Shown here: one piece after another, positions 43,969 through 52,944 of the stretch
Numbering within the stretch: the stretch's first letter is position 1
Layout: each line of letters begins with the position of its first letter
Assembly (NCBI GenBank): GCA_900314635.1
Contig: OMVY01000012.1
Coordinates: 1-53,042, forward strand
Reading direction: 5' to 3'
DNA: 53,042 bases
Source of the DNA: an uncultured Methanobrevibacter sp.
GTDB taxonomy: Archaea > Methanobacteriota > Methanobacteria > Methanobacteriales > Methanobacteriaceae
Notes under the pieces: generated by a model
Database searches by the model: none
What the model saw: only the letters and a program-made list of their open reading frames with translations
What the model was told of the DNA's origin: nothing
Position numbers and translations under genes: made by a program

Positions 43969-44328
43969 AAATTAAAAATATACGTTTATCTAATAAAAAT
44001 ACAAAAATAATTTTTTTCTATAATATTTTTTATTTTATACTATAATATATTTAATAGATAAAAATATTTTTTTTATACAAGTGTAGATTAATATAGTTTT
44101 TAAATTTAGGTGGCTGATAAAAATTATAAGATTCATTAAATTTATAAATTTTGTTAATTTTTAAAATTATGAAATTTGATAATATCGATTTTTCGTAAAA
44201 ATAAAATATTCATGGAGAAAATGGAGATTTAGAAAAATATGTTATATATTTATATGCTTATTTTTTTATATCAAAACAATTAAACTATTATTAAGCAATT
44301 AACTAAAATAACGCATCCTGTTGATAAA
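43969..44328. other. AT-rich leader between iterons and first HTH-repeat gene
   Basis: TTATATATTTATATGC near 44240-44257 is a good TATA box about 80 bases before the first gene of the trio. The rest is A/T runs that could be an easily melted region. No gene is seen. Confidence 0.45.
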
Positions 44329-45066
44329 ATGAAGAGAAGAAAACTGCCGAGCATCAAGGAAAGCGAAAATATTCCAATCGACCTGGAACCAAGCTTGTTT
44401 GGAGGATTTAATTATTCAAATGGAAATCCTGCGGATTTTACATTGAATGATATCATAAGCATAAACAAGTTGTATCATAATGGGGTTTATGACACATTAG
44501 AGCTGGCAGACAAATTCGATTTGGAAGAAAGACTTATTCGACAGATAATCTGGCGTTTTGATGCAGGTGACTTCGATAAATTTTTGAAAAATTTCAAAGA
44601 TCTTGACGTTCTTGATTTGGAGGATATAGACTTCAACAGCAATAATTTTACAAATGAAAAGCTTAAGAAACTGGATTTATTTATTTTTCACAAAAACCTA
44701 TATAAAAGCGATGAAAACATATGTGAATTGCTGGATTTGGATATTGAGACAATCAAAACTTACCTTGAATATGGAAAAACAGGAATCATGCCCTATTACA
44801 AGTTTTATCAGGATTACAAGGATGCTGATGAGCGTAATGCTTTAAAAGAGATTGAAGATGATTTCAGAAAAAGCGATGAATTGATTAAAGTTTTCATTTC
44901 ATATACTTATCGCGGAATAAGCATGGAAAACATATCAAAACTGACTGGAATCGATTTGAAAAAGGTAAATACCTGGCTTGATTTGGGAAAAGAAGGAAAA
45001 GAGCCTTTTGATAAATTTTATGAAGATTATCTGGAGGCTGTGGAATTCAGGGATAATCTTCGTTAA
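44329..45066 (+). CDS. HTH-repeat protein A (terminase-small-subunit-like modules)
   Basis: The N-terminal module TLNDIISINKLYHNGVYDTL leads to a helix-turn-helix and DAGDFDKFL. Two further modules have the pattern SDENICELLDLDIETIKTYL then EYGKTGIMPYYKFYQDY, and ISKLTGIDLKKVNTWLDLGK followed by EGKEPFDKFYEDYLEA. The W/Y-L-x-x-G-K-x-G-x-x-P-Y/F-x-x-F-Y pattern is like the DNA-binding HTH of phage terminase small subunits. No other enzyme domain is seen. It is first of three related genes downstream of the iterons. TGTTGATAAA precedes the ATG. Confidence 0.7.
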   Translation: MKRRKLPSIKESENIPIDLEPSLFGGFNYSNGNPADFTLNDIISINKLYHNGVYDTLELADKFDLEERLIRQIIWRFDAGDFDKFLKNFKDLDVLDLEDIDFNSNNFTNEKLKKLDLFIFHKNLYKSDENICELLDLDIETIKTYLEYGKTGIMPYYKFYQDYKDADERNALKEIEDDFRKSDELIKVFISYTYRGISMENISKLTGIDLKKVNTWLDLGKEGKEPFDKFYEDYLEAVEFRDNLR

Positions 45067-45207
45067 GAAATATGATTTTATCAATTTTTAAAATTTCAAA
45101 AAAATTTATTCATCTTTATTAATAATAATTTTTTTTAAATGATTAAGAATTATATAATCAAAAACACAATATTTATATGATAATCTAATTAATTTTACAG
45201 GCATAAC

Positions 45208-46242
45208 ATGAGAGAACTTCCAAACACTAAAGAATATGAGCCTTATGATTTAAGTCTCACACTAGACAAGCGTTTTTTATTTAAAAATGGCAAATTTGCA
45301 CCATTCACCCTGCATGATCTGATTCAAATCAACTATTCCTACCACTATGAATGCTATTCAATATCTGAATTGTCTGATGAATACGGAATTTCATTCGATG
45401 TCATTAAAAGAATTCTAAGCCGCTATCAAAAAGGAGATTTTGACAAATTCATCAATGATGAATATTTTAAAGACCTGAATGAAGGTGAACTTAAGAATCA
45501 TTATTCAAGATTTGAAGATTTTTTAAAAGGAAAATCTGCAGATTTCACTTCTTTGACAATGAAAGGATACAGCATCGCTAAATCCTGTGAAATCTCTAAT
45601 TTAGACATTGATGAAGTTGAATCATGGCTTTTAAAAGGCGAGAAAGGCTTGAAGCCATATGACATCTTTTATGATGCTTTTCTTGAAAGCAAAGAGCAGC
45701 TTCTTGATGAAAAGGCTCCTCTTTTAATAGAAAACATAGAATCAGGGCATTCTTTGGCAAAAGCATCACAGATGGCGGACTTATCTATTAATGAAGTGAA
45801 GATGTGGATAGAAAAGGGCCATGGGAAAATAGAACCTTATGCTGATTTTTATAAGGATTACTCTAATGCTTTAAAGGCAGTTAACAAGAAAAGAATAGAA
45901 AATTTCCTTAAACTCATCAAAGAAGGCAGGGAACTTAATGTTGCAGCCATTCAATCAGGTTTGGATGTAGGGGATGTCAAGAATTGGATTAAAAAGGGAA
46001 AAGAAGATTTAAGTCCATATAATCAGTTTTATAAGGAATATGTGCGATCACGGCAAGATCATATAAAGGACAAGCTGAATCTGTTTCTCTTGAAAACCGA
46101 AGAAGGAAAGGCAATCAATCAGTCTGCATTTGAGGCAGGTTTGGATGATGAGGATGTTAGAACATGGTTGAAATATGAGGAAGAAGGAAAAGAACCATAT
46201 ATTGAGTTTTATCAGGATTATAAGGAAGCACTGGATAAATAA
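45208..46242 (+). CDS. HTH-repeat protein B with five modules
   Basis: The N-terminal module (TLHDLIQINYSYHYECYSIS then QKGDFDKFI) matches that of protein A. Four further modules of roughly 55-60 residues follow, with cores IAKSCEISNLDIDEVESWL, LAKASQMADLSINEVKMWI, NVAAIQSGLDVGDVKNWI and NQSAFEAGLDDEDVRTWL, each ending in a P-Y-x-x-F-Y-x-x-Y-like helix. The repeats suggest binding to multiple adjacent DNA sites. AGGCATAAC precedes the ATG. It is 141 bases after protein A. Confidence 0.72.
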   Translation: MRELPNTKEYEPYDLSLTLDKRFLFKNGKFAPFTLHDLIQINYSYHYECYSISELSDEYGISFDVIKRILSRYQKGDFDKFINDEYFKDLNEGELKNHYSRFEDFLKGKSADFTSLTMKGYSIAKSCEISNLDIDEVESWLLKGEKGLKPYDIFYDAFLESKEQLLDEKAPLLIENIESGHSLAKASQMADLSINEVKMWIEKGHGKIEPYADFYKDYSNALKAVNKKRIENFLKLIKEGRELNVAAIQSGLDVGDVKNWIKKGKEDLSPYNQFYKEYVRSRQDHIKDKLNLFLLKTEEGKAINQSAFEAGLDDEDVRTWLKYEEEGKEPYIEFYQDYKEALDK

Positions 46243-46305
46243 GTAAAATAATGATGATTTTAAAATAAGAATATCTTAAATGGTAATTGAATAAAGGGGA
46301 TTTTT

Positions 46306-47208
46306 ATGCAGAATAATGATTTGGAAAAAGACCTGATTGAAAAGTCTGTTTTAATAATGAAAGGAGTAACAAGTCTTCAAGAAATCAATAGGATTCTTGG
46401 AATAGAGGATTCTACAAGCGAAAAGTGGCTGGAACTTGCCGAAGAAAATATCGAACCTTATAAACGCTATGCCGAGGAACTTAAGCTGTTTTTGGAAAAG
46501 AATGGTTTGAACTATGATAGCATTGTCGAAAACGACTTTAAAATATTCAAGGATAATGAATTGGACTTTTTATTAGAGGATAACTATCTGTTTTCCCTTG
46601 ACAATACAAGAGAAGATAAGATAAGCATTTTAAAGACCAGAGTGCATCCTGAAAATCTAAGAGATTCAATAGAAAATCTCAAAAAACAGACCTCCAAGCT
46701 TGATGATGTGTTCAATCTGCTCATGCAGTTGGATGAATCTGCTTTAATAGGACTTTTAGATGATGGAAATTTTGAAAGCAAGTCAAAGGAAGAAATTGCA
46801 GATAAGATCATATCTGATCTTCGTCTTAAGAACATTGATAAGTTGATAATGAATCTTGAAAGCTATTTGTCAGATTTGAACGAGTTCAATATCACTTCAC
46901 AACTTTCTGAAAATAATGTCCTAAAATCCGTTGATGGAGATAATGTCCTCGAAGCAGATGATAATAAAGTTATTGAGGATGATTTAGGCAATGATTCATT
47001 GAATGAAGGCAATTTCGAGTCATTTGTTGATGGGATGATGAATGACTTTTTAAACGCCTTGAAGGAAGGAAAATCCGAAGAGGAGGCTATGGACATATCA
47101 GGAGTTAACTCAATCACCCTCATGAGCTGGAAGATTATGGCCGAAAGCGGAGACGAGACTTTTAAGAAGTTCCATGATGAATATATGAATCTAATGAAAA
47201 ACAATTGA
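46306..47208 (+). CDS. HTH-repeat protein C with long acidic linker
   Basis: The first module, QEINRILGIEDSTSEKWLEL then EENIEPYKRYAEEL, and the last, AMDISGVNSITLMSWKIMAE then TFKKFHDEYMNLM, are diverged versions of the modules in A and B. Between them lies about 190 residues of acidic helical and disordered sequence (DGDNVLEADDNKVIEDDLGN). It may bridge proteins or DNA. GGGGATTTTT precedes the ATG; it is 63 bases after protein B, so probably co-transcribed. Confidence 0.65.
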   Translation: MQNNDLEKDLIEKSVLIMKGVTSLQEINRILGIEDSTSEKWLELAEENIEPYKRYAEELKLFLEKNGLNYDSIVENDFKIFKDNELDFLLEDNYLFSLDNTREDKISILKTRVHPENLRDSIENLKKQTSKLDDVFNLLMQLDESALIGLLDDGNFESKSKEEIADKIISDLRLKNIDKLIMNLESYLSDLNEFNITSQLSENNVLKSVDGDNVLEADDNKVIEDDLGNDSLNEGNFESFVDGMMNDFLNALKEGKSEEEAMDISGVNSITLMSWKIMAESGDETFKKFHDEYMNLMKNN

Positions 47209-47458
47209 CTTGACTGATTTTTAAATACCATTTTTTTAAAAATTATAAAAAACATTTAGAAAATTTTAAGTATATATTTTATCTATATATATTAATATGA
47301 GTAGATAAAATATATTTTCTGTTTTTATTGTAGTGGATTTATTTGAATAGTAAAATTATGCTGATTTAAAGAATTCTCTCATAAAATCAAATATTTTATC
47401 CCTCTAGTTCGAATTTTGGTCTTTTATCAAAATTTATAACTTAAATGGAGAAATTAAA
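47209..47458. other. Promoter region of the alcohol dehydrogenase gene
   Basis: AAGTATATATTTTATCTATA near 47268-47290 carries TATA-like sequence. ATGGAGAAATTAAA just before 47459 supplies the ribosome binding site. A TTCGAATTTTGG stretch at 47408 is not part of a tRNA. Confidence 0.4.
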
Positions 47459-48523
47459 ATGAAAGGATTGGCAAGAATTGAACAAGACGTACTTGGCTGG
47501 GTAGACATTGAACTCGATGAATGTGGACCTTACGATGCAATCTGCAGACCATTGGCTATGGCTCCATGTACTTCAGACGTGCACATCGTATGGGGTCATG
47601 CATACATGAGCGATGCTCCTAACCGTGTAGTTGGACACGAAGCTACTGCTGAAGTTGTAAAAGTAGGTGACAAGGTAAAAGACTTCAAACCTGGAGACCG
47701 CGTAATCGTGCCGGCTATCACTCCTGACTGGCTTACCGTACCTGCAGAACAGGGATTCTCTCAACACTGCTACGGAATGGGTACCGGTATGAGTTTTGTA
47801 ACCTTCAAGCACGGAGTATTTGCAGAACAGTTCCATGTAAACCAAGCAGACGCTAACCTGGCTCACCTGCCTGAACATGTAAGTCTTGAACAAGCTGTTA
47901 TGATATCCGACATGATGACCACAGGTTTCTATGCTGCAGAACTTGCAGACATTCAGCCTGGTGATACAGTAGCATGTTTCGGTATCGGTCCTGTAGGTCT
48001 TATGGCATTGGCTGGAGCCCAAATCAAAGGAGCTTCACATCTTATTGCTGTCGGAAGCCGTCCAGCTGCAATCAAAGTAGCTAAGGAATATGGTGCAAAT
48101 GATATTGTGGACTACCACAACGGAAACACTGTGGACCAAATCATGGATCTCACCGATGGAAAAGGAGTAGACAAGGTTGTAATCGGTGGAGGAGGAAAAG
48201 ACACCCTCTCTGAAGCTTTATCTGTTCTTAAAGTCGGTGGTATCATAGGTAATGTATTGCACTATGATGGTATTGAAACCATCCCTATAGATGGACTTTC
48301 CTGGGGTCAATGACTTTCTGATAAAACCATTCGCGGAGGAGTATGTCCTGGAGGACGTGCTAGAATGGAAAAACTGGCTAATCTTATTGAATACGGCCGT
48401 TTCGACTCATCCAAATTAATCACTCACAAATTCAATAAATTCGATGACATCGAAGAAGCCATGATCTTAATGAGAGACAAGCCACGTGACTTAATCAAAC
48501 CTGCAGTTATCCTTGATGACTAA
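47459..48523 (+). pseudogene. adh: NADP-dependent secondary-alcohol dehydrogenase interrupted by in-frame TGA
   Basis: MKGLARIEQDVLGWVDIE, the zinc ligands Cys in MAPCTSDVHIVW, His-Glu in GHEATAEVV and Asp in MISDMMTTG, and GSRPAAIKVAKEYGANDIVD are the signature of NADP-specific isopropanol dehydrogenases such as the Thermoanaerobacter brockii enzyme. The frame stops at TGA (48311-48313) after GLSWGQ. It then continues in the same frame with LSDKTIRGGVCPGGRARMEK to a TAA at 48521, a perfect fit to the family C-terminus and to its about 352-residue length. The TGA aligns with a Gly, so GGA to TGA is the simplest cause. Codon use is that of a highly expressed gene. Confidence 0.85.
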
Positions 48524-49093
48524 ATGGATGATTAAATTATAAAATATATCAAGAGCTGTAATTTGATTTTTTAATCATTTTATAGCTTTTTTTATTAAAT
48601 TCTCCTGTTAAACGATTGATCAAAGATTTGAGCCTGTCGACGGCGATTTTTTTTATTATAAAGTTGGATAATTGTTTTTTTCATTTTAATTTCAATTTGT
48701 TCTAAATTTATAGAAAAGTTTTTATGCATATTAAATTATAAATATAAATAAGATTTAATTTTATTAATTAAATTTTAAAAAAGTTTCAATTAACTTTTTT
48801 GTTCAATAAATATTTGTTCAAAAGTGATAATTTTATCAATTTTTTAAAAATAGGCTATTATCTAATTTTTAAAAATTTTGATTTATGTGATTTAATTAAA
48901 ATATGTTTTTAAGTTATTTGGGGTAATTTGACTTAAATATATCAAAGAGCTTATAATATTTAATCCAATATTTGTTTAATGAAGATTAACACTTAATAAT
49001 ATATTTAATTAAATTTTTAGGATCTTTTTTCAATTATTTTGCATTATAATGTAAAATTATCATTAAGTTAATTTTTCTACAGGAGTTGTTCTT
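48524..49093. other. AT-rich intergenic region
   Basis: No gene is seen. A small GC-rich spot, GAGCCTGTCGACGGCGATTT at about 48630-48649, followed by T8, could terminate the alcohol dehydrogenase message. AGGAGTTG at the right edge is the ribosome binding site for the MarR gene. TATA-like segments occur near 49000. Confidence 0.45.
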
Positions 49094-49519
49094 TTGCCGA
49101 AAAAATACTTAATTTCAGGACTCTGTCAACGTTTTCTTAGACTGAATAAAAGATTTTTAGAAGATGTTATTAAAAAATCAAATATTACTTATGAACAATA
49201 CCATTTCTTGTACATGCTCAGCATTAATCCATCATGTAACCAAAGTTATTTATGTGAATTTTATAATGCTAAGAAAAGTCTTGTTTCAAATGTCTTGCGC
49301 TCACTAGAGGATAAGAATTATATTACCCAGACTATTGATCCGGATAACCGCAGGTCATATATCATCAATCTCACACCTGCAGGTTTTGAAGTTTTAAATG
49401 CTATTCGCGAAAAAGATATTGAGTTTGAAAACCAATTATTTAATCTTTTAGGAGTAGAAAGGGCAGAGTTTATGGAAAACATGGAAGAAATATATAATAT
49501 TATATTAAAGAATCAATAA
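49094..49519 (+). CDS. MarR-family transcription regulator
   Basis: The winged-helix core is seen: FLYMLSINPSCNQSYLCEFY, KKSLVSNVLRSLEDKNYITQ and DPDNRRSYIINLTPAGFEVL, the last being the typical wing with Asp-x-Arg. At 141 residues it is full length and probably binds DNA as a dimer. The start is TTG at 49094, with AGGAG eight to nine bases upstream; no suitable ATG precedes MPKKYLIS. It heads a cluster of flavodoxin-type genes that it may regulate. Confidence 0.87.
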   Translation: MPKKYLISGLCQRFLRLNKRFLEDVIKKSNITYEQYHFLYMLSINPSCNQSYLCEFYNAKKSLVSNVLRSLEDKNYITQTIDPDNRRSYIINLTPAGFEVLNAIREKDIEFENQLFNLLGVERAEFMENMEEIYNIILKNQ

Positions 49520-49677
49520 TATTTTAATTCTTTAAATTTCTTTTTTTATTATTTCCTTTTTTTTAAATCTTAGATTTCCTTTTTAATAGATTAATCACTA
49601 TTTTTAAAATCTTCTATTTCCTTTTTTAATTAGATTAATCACTATTTTAAAATACTATAGAAATCTTTTAGAAAAAA
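49520..49677. other. T-rich stretch after the MarR gene
   Basis: Repeated TTTTTAATAGATTAATCACT elements (about 49581 and 49625) with T-runs lie here. They probably include the MarR terminator. Confidence 0.45.
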
Positions 49678-49755
49678 TTTATATATGTTAAAAAATATAA
49701 TAAGTTGCAATGAACAACTATTGAATATGTCAACATTTGCTACCATATATAGCAA
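49678..49755 (+). promoter_or_regulatory. Promoter and inverted repeats before the flavodoxin cluster
   Basis: A TTTATATATG box at about 49678-49687 is followed by GTTG-N7-CAAC, TTGA-N5-TCAA and TTGCTA-N7-TAGCAA (49737-49755). These sit from the expected transcription start into the leader and could be MarR operators. The leader to the flavodoxin ATG is about 150 bases. Confidence 0.4.
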
Positions 49756-49856
49756 TCATTGCAGAATATTGGATGTTTATTTTTAATAATTATCAAACAA
49801 TAATTTTTTATAAAATCAAAGTGAATAATTAATTAGGCATACCTAAAAGTGATATG

Positions 49857-50333
49857 ATGACCAATGAATTGATTATTTATTTTAGCAAGTCTGGAAATAC
49901 CAAAGTTATTGCTGAGGCATTGAAAGAACTGACTGGCGCGGATATCTTTGAATTAGAGCCTGTACGAAAATATTCTGCATCCTACAGCCTGACTGTAATT
50001 AGATCAAGACTGGAAGACCTGTTTAGAATGGATGTCAAGGTAAAGGAATATTTGGATTCCATAGAGGACTATGATATAATCTACATAGCTTTTCCTGTAT
50101 GGGCAGCTACATTTCCAAGGATTGTAAGACAGCAGCTTGAAAAGCTCGACTTCAATGGAAAGACTGTCAGAGCTGTTATCAGTCATGGAAATGGTGGATT
50201 TGGCAAAAGCAGAAAAGACATAAGAGAAATTTGCAAAGGCGCTCAAATCGACGAGGCATTTGGAATATATGATTACAATATCAAATATGCCAAAAGAAAC
50301 CTTGGCGAATGGCTAGACAATGTGAATTTTTAA
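49857..50333 (+). CDS. Flavodoxin-family protein 1
   Basis: ELIIYFSKSGNTKVIAEAL is the phosphate-binding loop of flavodoxin, followed by YDIIYIAFPVWAATFPRIV and AVISHGNGGFGKSRKDI for the flavin ring. At 158 residues it is a short-chain form. It carries electrons on FMN or reduces a partner. GTGATATG precedes the ATG at 49857, which is preferred over the adjacent ATG three bases upstream. Confidence 0.85.
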   Translation: MTNELIIYFSKSGNTKVIAEALKELTGADIFELEPVRKYSASYSLTVIRSRLEDLFRMDVKVKEYLDSIEDYDIIYIAFPVWAATFPRIVRQQLEKLDFNGKTVRAVISHGNGGFGKSRKDIREICKGAQIDEAFGIYDYNIKYAKRNLGEWLDNVNF

Positions 50334-50450
50334 AAATAGCTTCATTAAAAATAATTCGAAAAGATTAAATGAATAGTATTCATGAAAATAATAAAGATTT
50401 AATTGAGTAGTATTCATGCAAAAATAATAAAAAATTATAGAGGATTTAAA

Positions 50451-51185
50451 ATGGTAAAACAAACAGCAGGAAGAGATTTTCTAGGGAATCTGGCTCCTAA
50501 ATTCGCACAGCTTAATGATGATGTGTTATTTGGAGAAATATGGAGCAGGGAAGACAAATTATCCCTTAGAGATAGGAGCATGATAACAATAGCTGCTCTT
50601 ATGGGAGCAAAAAACTTCCCACAGGTTAAAGCTCACCTGGAAATAGGCAAGGCTCATGGGATTACAAAGACAGAAGCCGTAGAAATAGTAACCCAATTGG
50701 GATTTTACACAGGATGGCCTAATGCATGGACAGTTTTCCCAATGATTGAGGAAATATATGCTGACGAGGAAGAAGACATCCATGGAGGAATCTTTGGAAT
50801 GGGAGATCCTAATGACGCATATGCAGAATTCTTTGTAGGCCAGTCCTACTTGAAGCCTATAGCAATAAATGAAGATATTCCAACATTTGTGGGCAATGTG
50901 ACTTTCGAACCGGGTTGTAGAAACAACTGGCACATCCATAAGGCATCCAAAGGCGGCGGACAGATTCTAATCGGCGTTGAAGGAGAAGGATGGTACCAGG
51001 AAGAAGGAAAAGAGCCTCAAAAAATGGTTCCAGGAACTGTAATTATAATCCCTCCGAATGTTAAGCACTGGCATGGAGCATCCAAAGATGAATGGTTCAG
51101 CCATCTTGCTATTGAAATTCCAGGAGAAGACAGCGAAAACCAATGGCTTGAAGCTGTAAGCGATGAGGAATACTTGAAATTATAA
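50451..51185 (+). CDS. Carboxymuconolactone decarboxylase-like and cupin fusion protein
   Basis: The N-terminal half has the CMD/AhpD fold (LSLRDRSMITIAALMGAKNF, PQVKAHLEIGKAHGITKTEA). The C-terminal half is a cupin with NNWHIHKASKGGGQILIGVE, GTVIIIPPNVKHWHGASKDE, giving the His ligands of a metal site. No CxxC of AhpD is visible, so peroxidase activity is unlikely by that route. It lies between two flavodoxin genes. AGAGGATTTAAA precedes the ATG at 50451; upstream residues of the longer frame do not fit the family. Confidence 0.85.
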   Translation: MVKQTAGRDFLGNLAPKFAQLNDDVLFGEIWSREDKLSLRDRSMITIAALMGAKNFPQVKAHLEIGKAHGITKTEAVEIVTQLGFYTGWPNAWTVFPMIEEIYADEEEDIHGGIFGMGDPNDAYAEFFVGQSYLKPIAINEDIPTFVGNVTFEPGCRNNWHIHKASKGGGQILIGVEGEGWYQEEGKEPQKMVPGTVIIIPPNVKHWHGASKDEWFSHLAIEIPGEDSENQWLEAVSDEEYLKL

Positions 51186-51283
51186 TGTTTTTGTCATATT
51201 TATTAAATATGATTTTTTCTGATAGTAATTGTAATTGTAATTTTATAATCATTAAACATATTGAATAATAAGGAGAATAAACA

Positions 51284-51769
51284 ATGAGCATACTGGTAGC
51301 ATATTTTTCAGCATCAACTGGAAAAGTAACTGAAAAAATGGCAGAAAAGCTTGCAAAAGCAGTAGACGGAGACTTGTTTGAAATCAAACCTGAAACCATA
51401 TATACTGAAGCGGACTTGGATTGGACAAATCCTGAAAGCAGATCATCAAAAGAAATGAAGGACAATCCATCATTCAGACCTCCGATTGCAGAAAAGATTG
51501 ATAATATGGATGATTATGACACAATATTTGTAGGTTTCCCTATTTGGTGGTATATTGCACCAACAATCATCAATACCTTCCTGGAATCATATGATCTCAG
51601 TGGAAAAACAATCATTCCATTTGCAAGTTCAGGTTCAAGCGGCATGGGCAATACAAATGCTAATCTTGCTCCATCTTGTCCAGATTCCAAATTAATCGAA
51701 GGAAAAAGATTCCCAGCTAATGTCAGCGAGGAAGACTTTGCAGAATGGGCTGAAACTTTAGATATTTAA
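51284..51769 (+). CDS. Flavodoxin-family protein 2
   Basis: MSILVAYFSASTGKVTEKMA is the FMN phosphate loop, and DTIFVGFPIWWYIAPTIINT and FASSGSSGMGNTNANLAPSC are the typical later flavin loops of flavodoxin_4-type proteins. It is 161 residues, soluble, about 100 bases after the CMD-cupin gene, and preceded by AAGGAGAATAAAC. Likely a partner or isozyme of the flavodoxin upstream. Confidence 0.87.
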   Translation: MSILVAYFSASTGKVTEKMAEKLAKAVDGDLFEIKPETIYTEADLDWTNPESRSSKEMKDNPSFRPPIAEKIDNMDDYDTIFVGFPIWWYIAPTIINTFLESYDLSGKTIIPFASSGSSGMGNTNANLAPSCPDSKLIEGKRFPANVSEEDFAEWAETLDI

Positions 51770-51944
51770 TTTTTTAAAATAAAGATTACTGCCTTATTCT
51801 AAGCGCTTTTAAGGCATTAATAATAATTTCATATTAAAATAATTTCCTTTAAAGGCATTTCATATTTTTAAAATATGGAATCTCCTTCAAGGAATTTATG
51901 AATATTTTATTTTTTCTCTTTTTATTAATTATAGATAAAAAAAT
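51770..51944. other. AT-rich intergenic stretch with repeated AAGGCATT elements
   Basis: TTTTAAGGCATTAATAAT and TTTAAAGGCATTTCATAT lie near 51809 and 51852. No gene is seen. Confidence 0.35.
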
Positions 51945-52065
51945 ATGTCTCCACTAATTATCTTATGTGATATTTTCTTTTTTTTAACTTATACTGTATT
52001 TTCTTTTTTTGCCTTATGTGGTATTTTCTTTTTTTTGCCTTATGAGGTATTTTTTTATATTTTTT
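51945..52065. repeat. T-rich tandem repeat, four units of 25-26 bp
   Basis: CTTATGTGATATTTTCTTTT-like units start at 51962, 51988, 52013 and 52039. They form an apparent hydrophobic frame of Phe-rich residues, but this is low complexity and not a convincing gene. The block lies upstream of the TrmO-like gene and after the flavodoxin. Confidence 0.75.
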
Positions 52066-52171
52066 TTTTTGATTATATGCTATTACCTATTTTTTATATT
52101 ATAGATATTTTATCCAAACTTTTAAAATCATTGTTTTACAAAATAAAACTAAATGTCTAAAAGTGATTTTT

Positions 52172-52564
52172 ATGAAAAATGAAGAAATTGTATTTCACCC
52201 GATAGGATATATAAAATCCGATTATAAAACAATAGAAGAAACTCCAAAGCATGGCTTTGAAAATGAATTTGAAGCTGAAATTATCATAAAAGAAGAATTT
52301 TTGGAAGCGATGGCAGATATGAAGGAGAATCAAAAATATATGGTTTTATTCCACTTCCATAAATCTGAAGGATATGAGCTTACATCTCCGCTTCATGGAG
52401 TGGGTCCCATGATGGGATTGTTTTCCACACATTCCCCAAGAAGACCAAATCCGATAGGAGTATCCATCATCACCATAACAGGAATTGATAAAAATGTCAT
52501 TAAGTTCAAGGGTGTAGACATGCTTGATGGAACACCAGTTCTGGATATAAAATCAGCTAAATAA
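52172..52564 (+). CDS. TrmO/TsaA-family protein, short paralogue
   Basis: The 130-residue product opens with FHPIGYIKSDYKTIEETPKH and contains YMVLFHFHKSEGYEL, FSTHSPRRPNPIGVSIITIT and DMLDGTPVLDIKSAK, the TrmO/TsaA barrel motifs. It stops soon after the Asp-Gly-Thr-Pro segment, lacking the extra C-terminal residues of the 16.9 kb copy. Either the two methylate different RNAs or one has another substrate. GTGATTTTT supports the ATG at 52172. Confidence 0.8.
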   Translation: MKNEEIVFHPIGYIKSDYKTIEETPKHGFENEFEAEIIIKEEFLEAMADMKENQKYMVLFHFHKSEGYELTSPLHGVGPMMGLFSTHSPRRPNPIGVSIITITGIDKNVIKFKGVDMLDGTPVLDIKSAK

Positions 52565-52944
52565 AAATTTTAAAATTGAAAAATTTGTTTATATTTATAC
52601 TTTTTATCAATTGTTTTAGATTAATAGGATTATAATTCTAAAATTACTATAAAATGCAATTTATTGAATTTTTCGAATTAACGCCTTATTAATTGTATTT
52701 TAATTATAATATATAATTAACTAATTAATTTATAAAAAATATACAAAAAATAAATATTGTGTATTTAACATACATAAGATTAATATATTAAAAGAAAAAT
52801 AATAAAGATAGTTAGCAATTCAATAAATGAATAATTGTTCAAACTTTAATTTATGAAGAATTTTAATGAATCAATCTATATATTTGATATAAATAATTTT
52901 AACTTTTTTTACATATTGGTATTTTTTTATTAAAATTATTCAAA
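52565..52944. other. AT-rich intergenic region
   Basis: Nothing coding is seen. ATTATAATATATAATTAACT near 52705 is TATA-rich. The region ends at a GGGACTGTCACAAATT motif. Confidence 0.4.

Noticed and set aside
47405-47416. TAGTTCGAATTT resembling a tRNA T-arm
   Set aside because: No acceptor stem, D-arm or anticodon arm can be drawn around it.
47573-48022. 149-codon minus-strand frame inside the alcohol dehydrogenase gene
   Set aside because: It is the antisense of a clear, codon-optimised enzyme gene.
48311-48313. In-frame TGA considered as selenocysteine
   Set aside because: The position is Gly in the family, not Cys or Sec, no downstream SECIS-like hairpin is evident, and Methanobrevibacter-type methanogens are not known to use Sec.
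51945-52160. Phe-rich 71-codon plus-strand frame
   Set aside because: It is produced by T-rich 25-26-bp tandem repeats and has no coding character.
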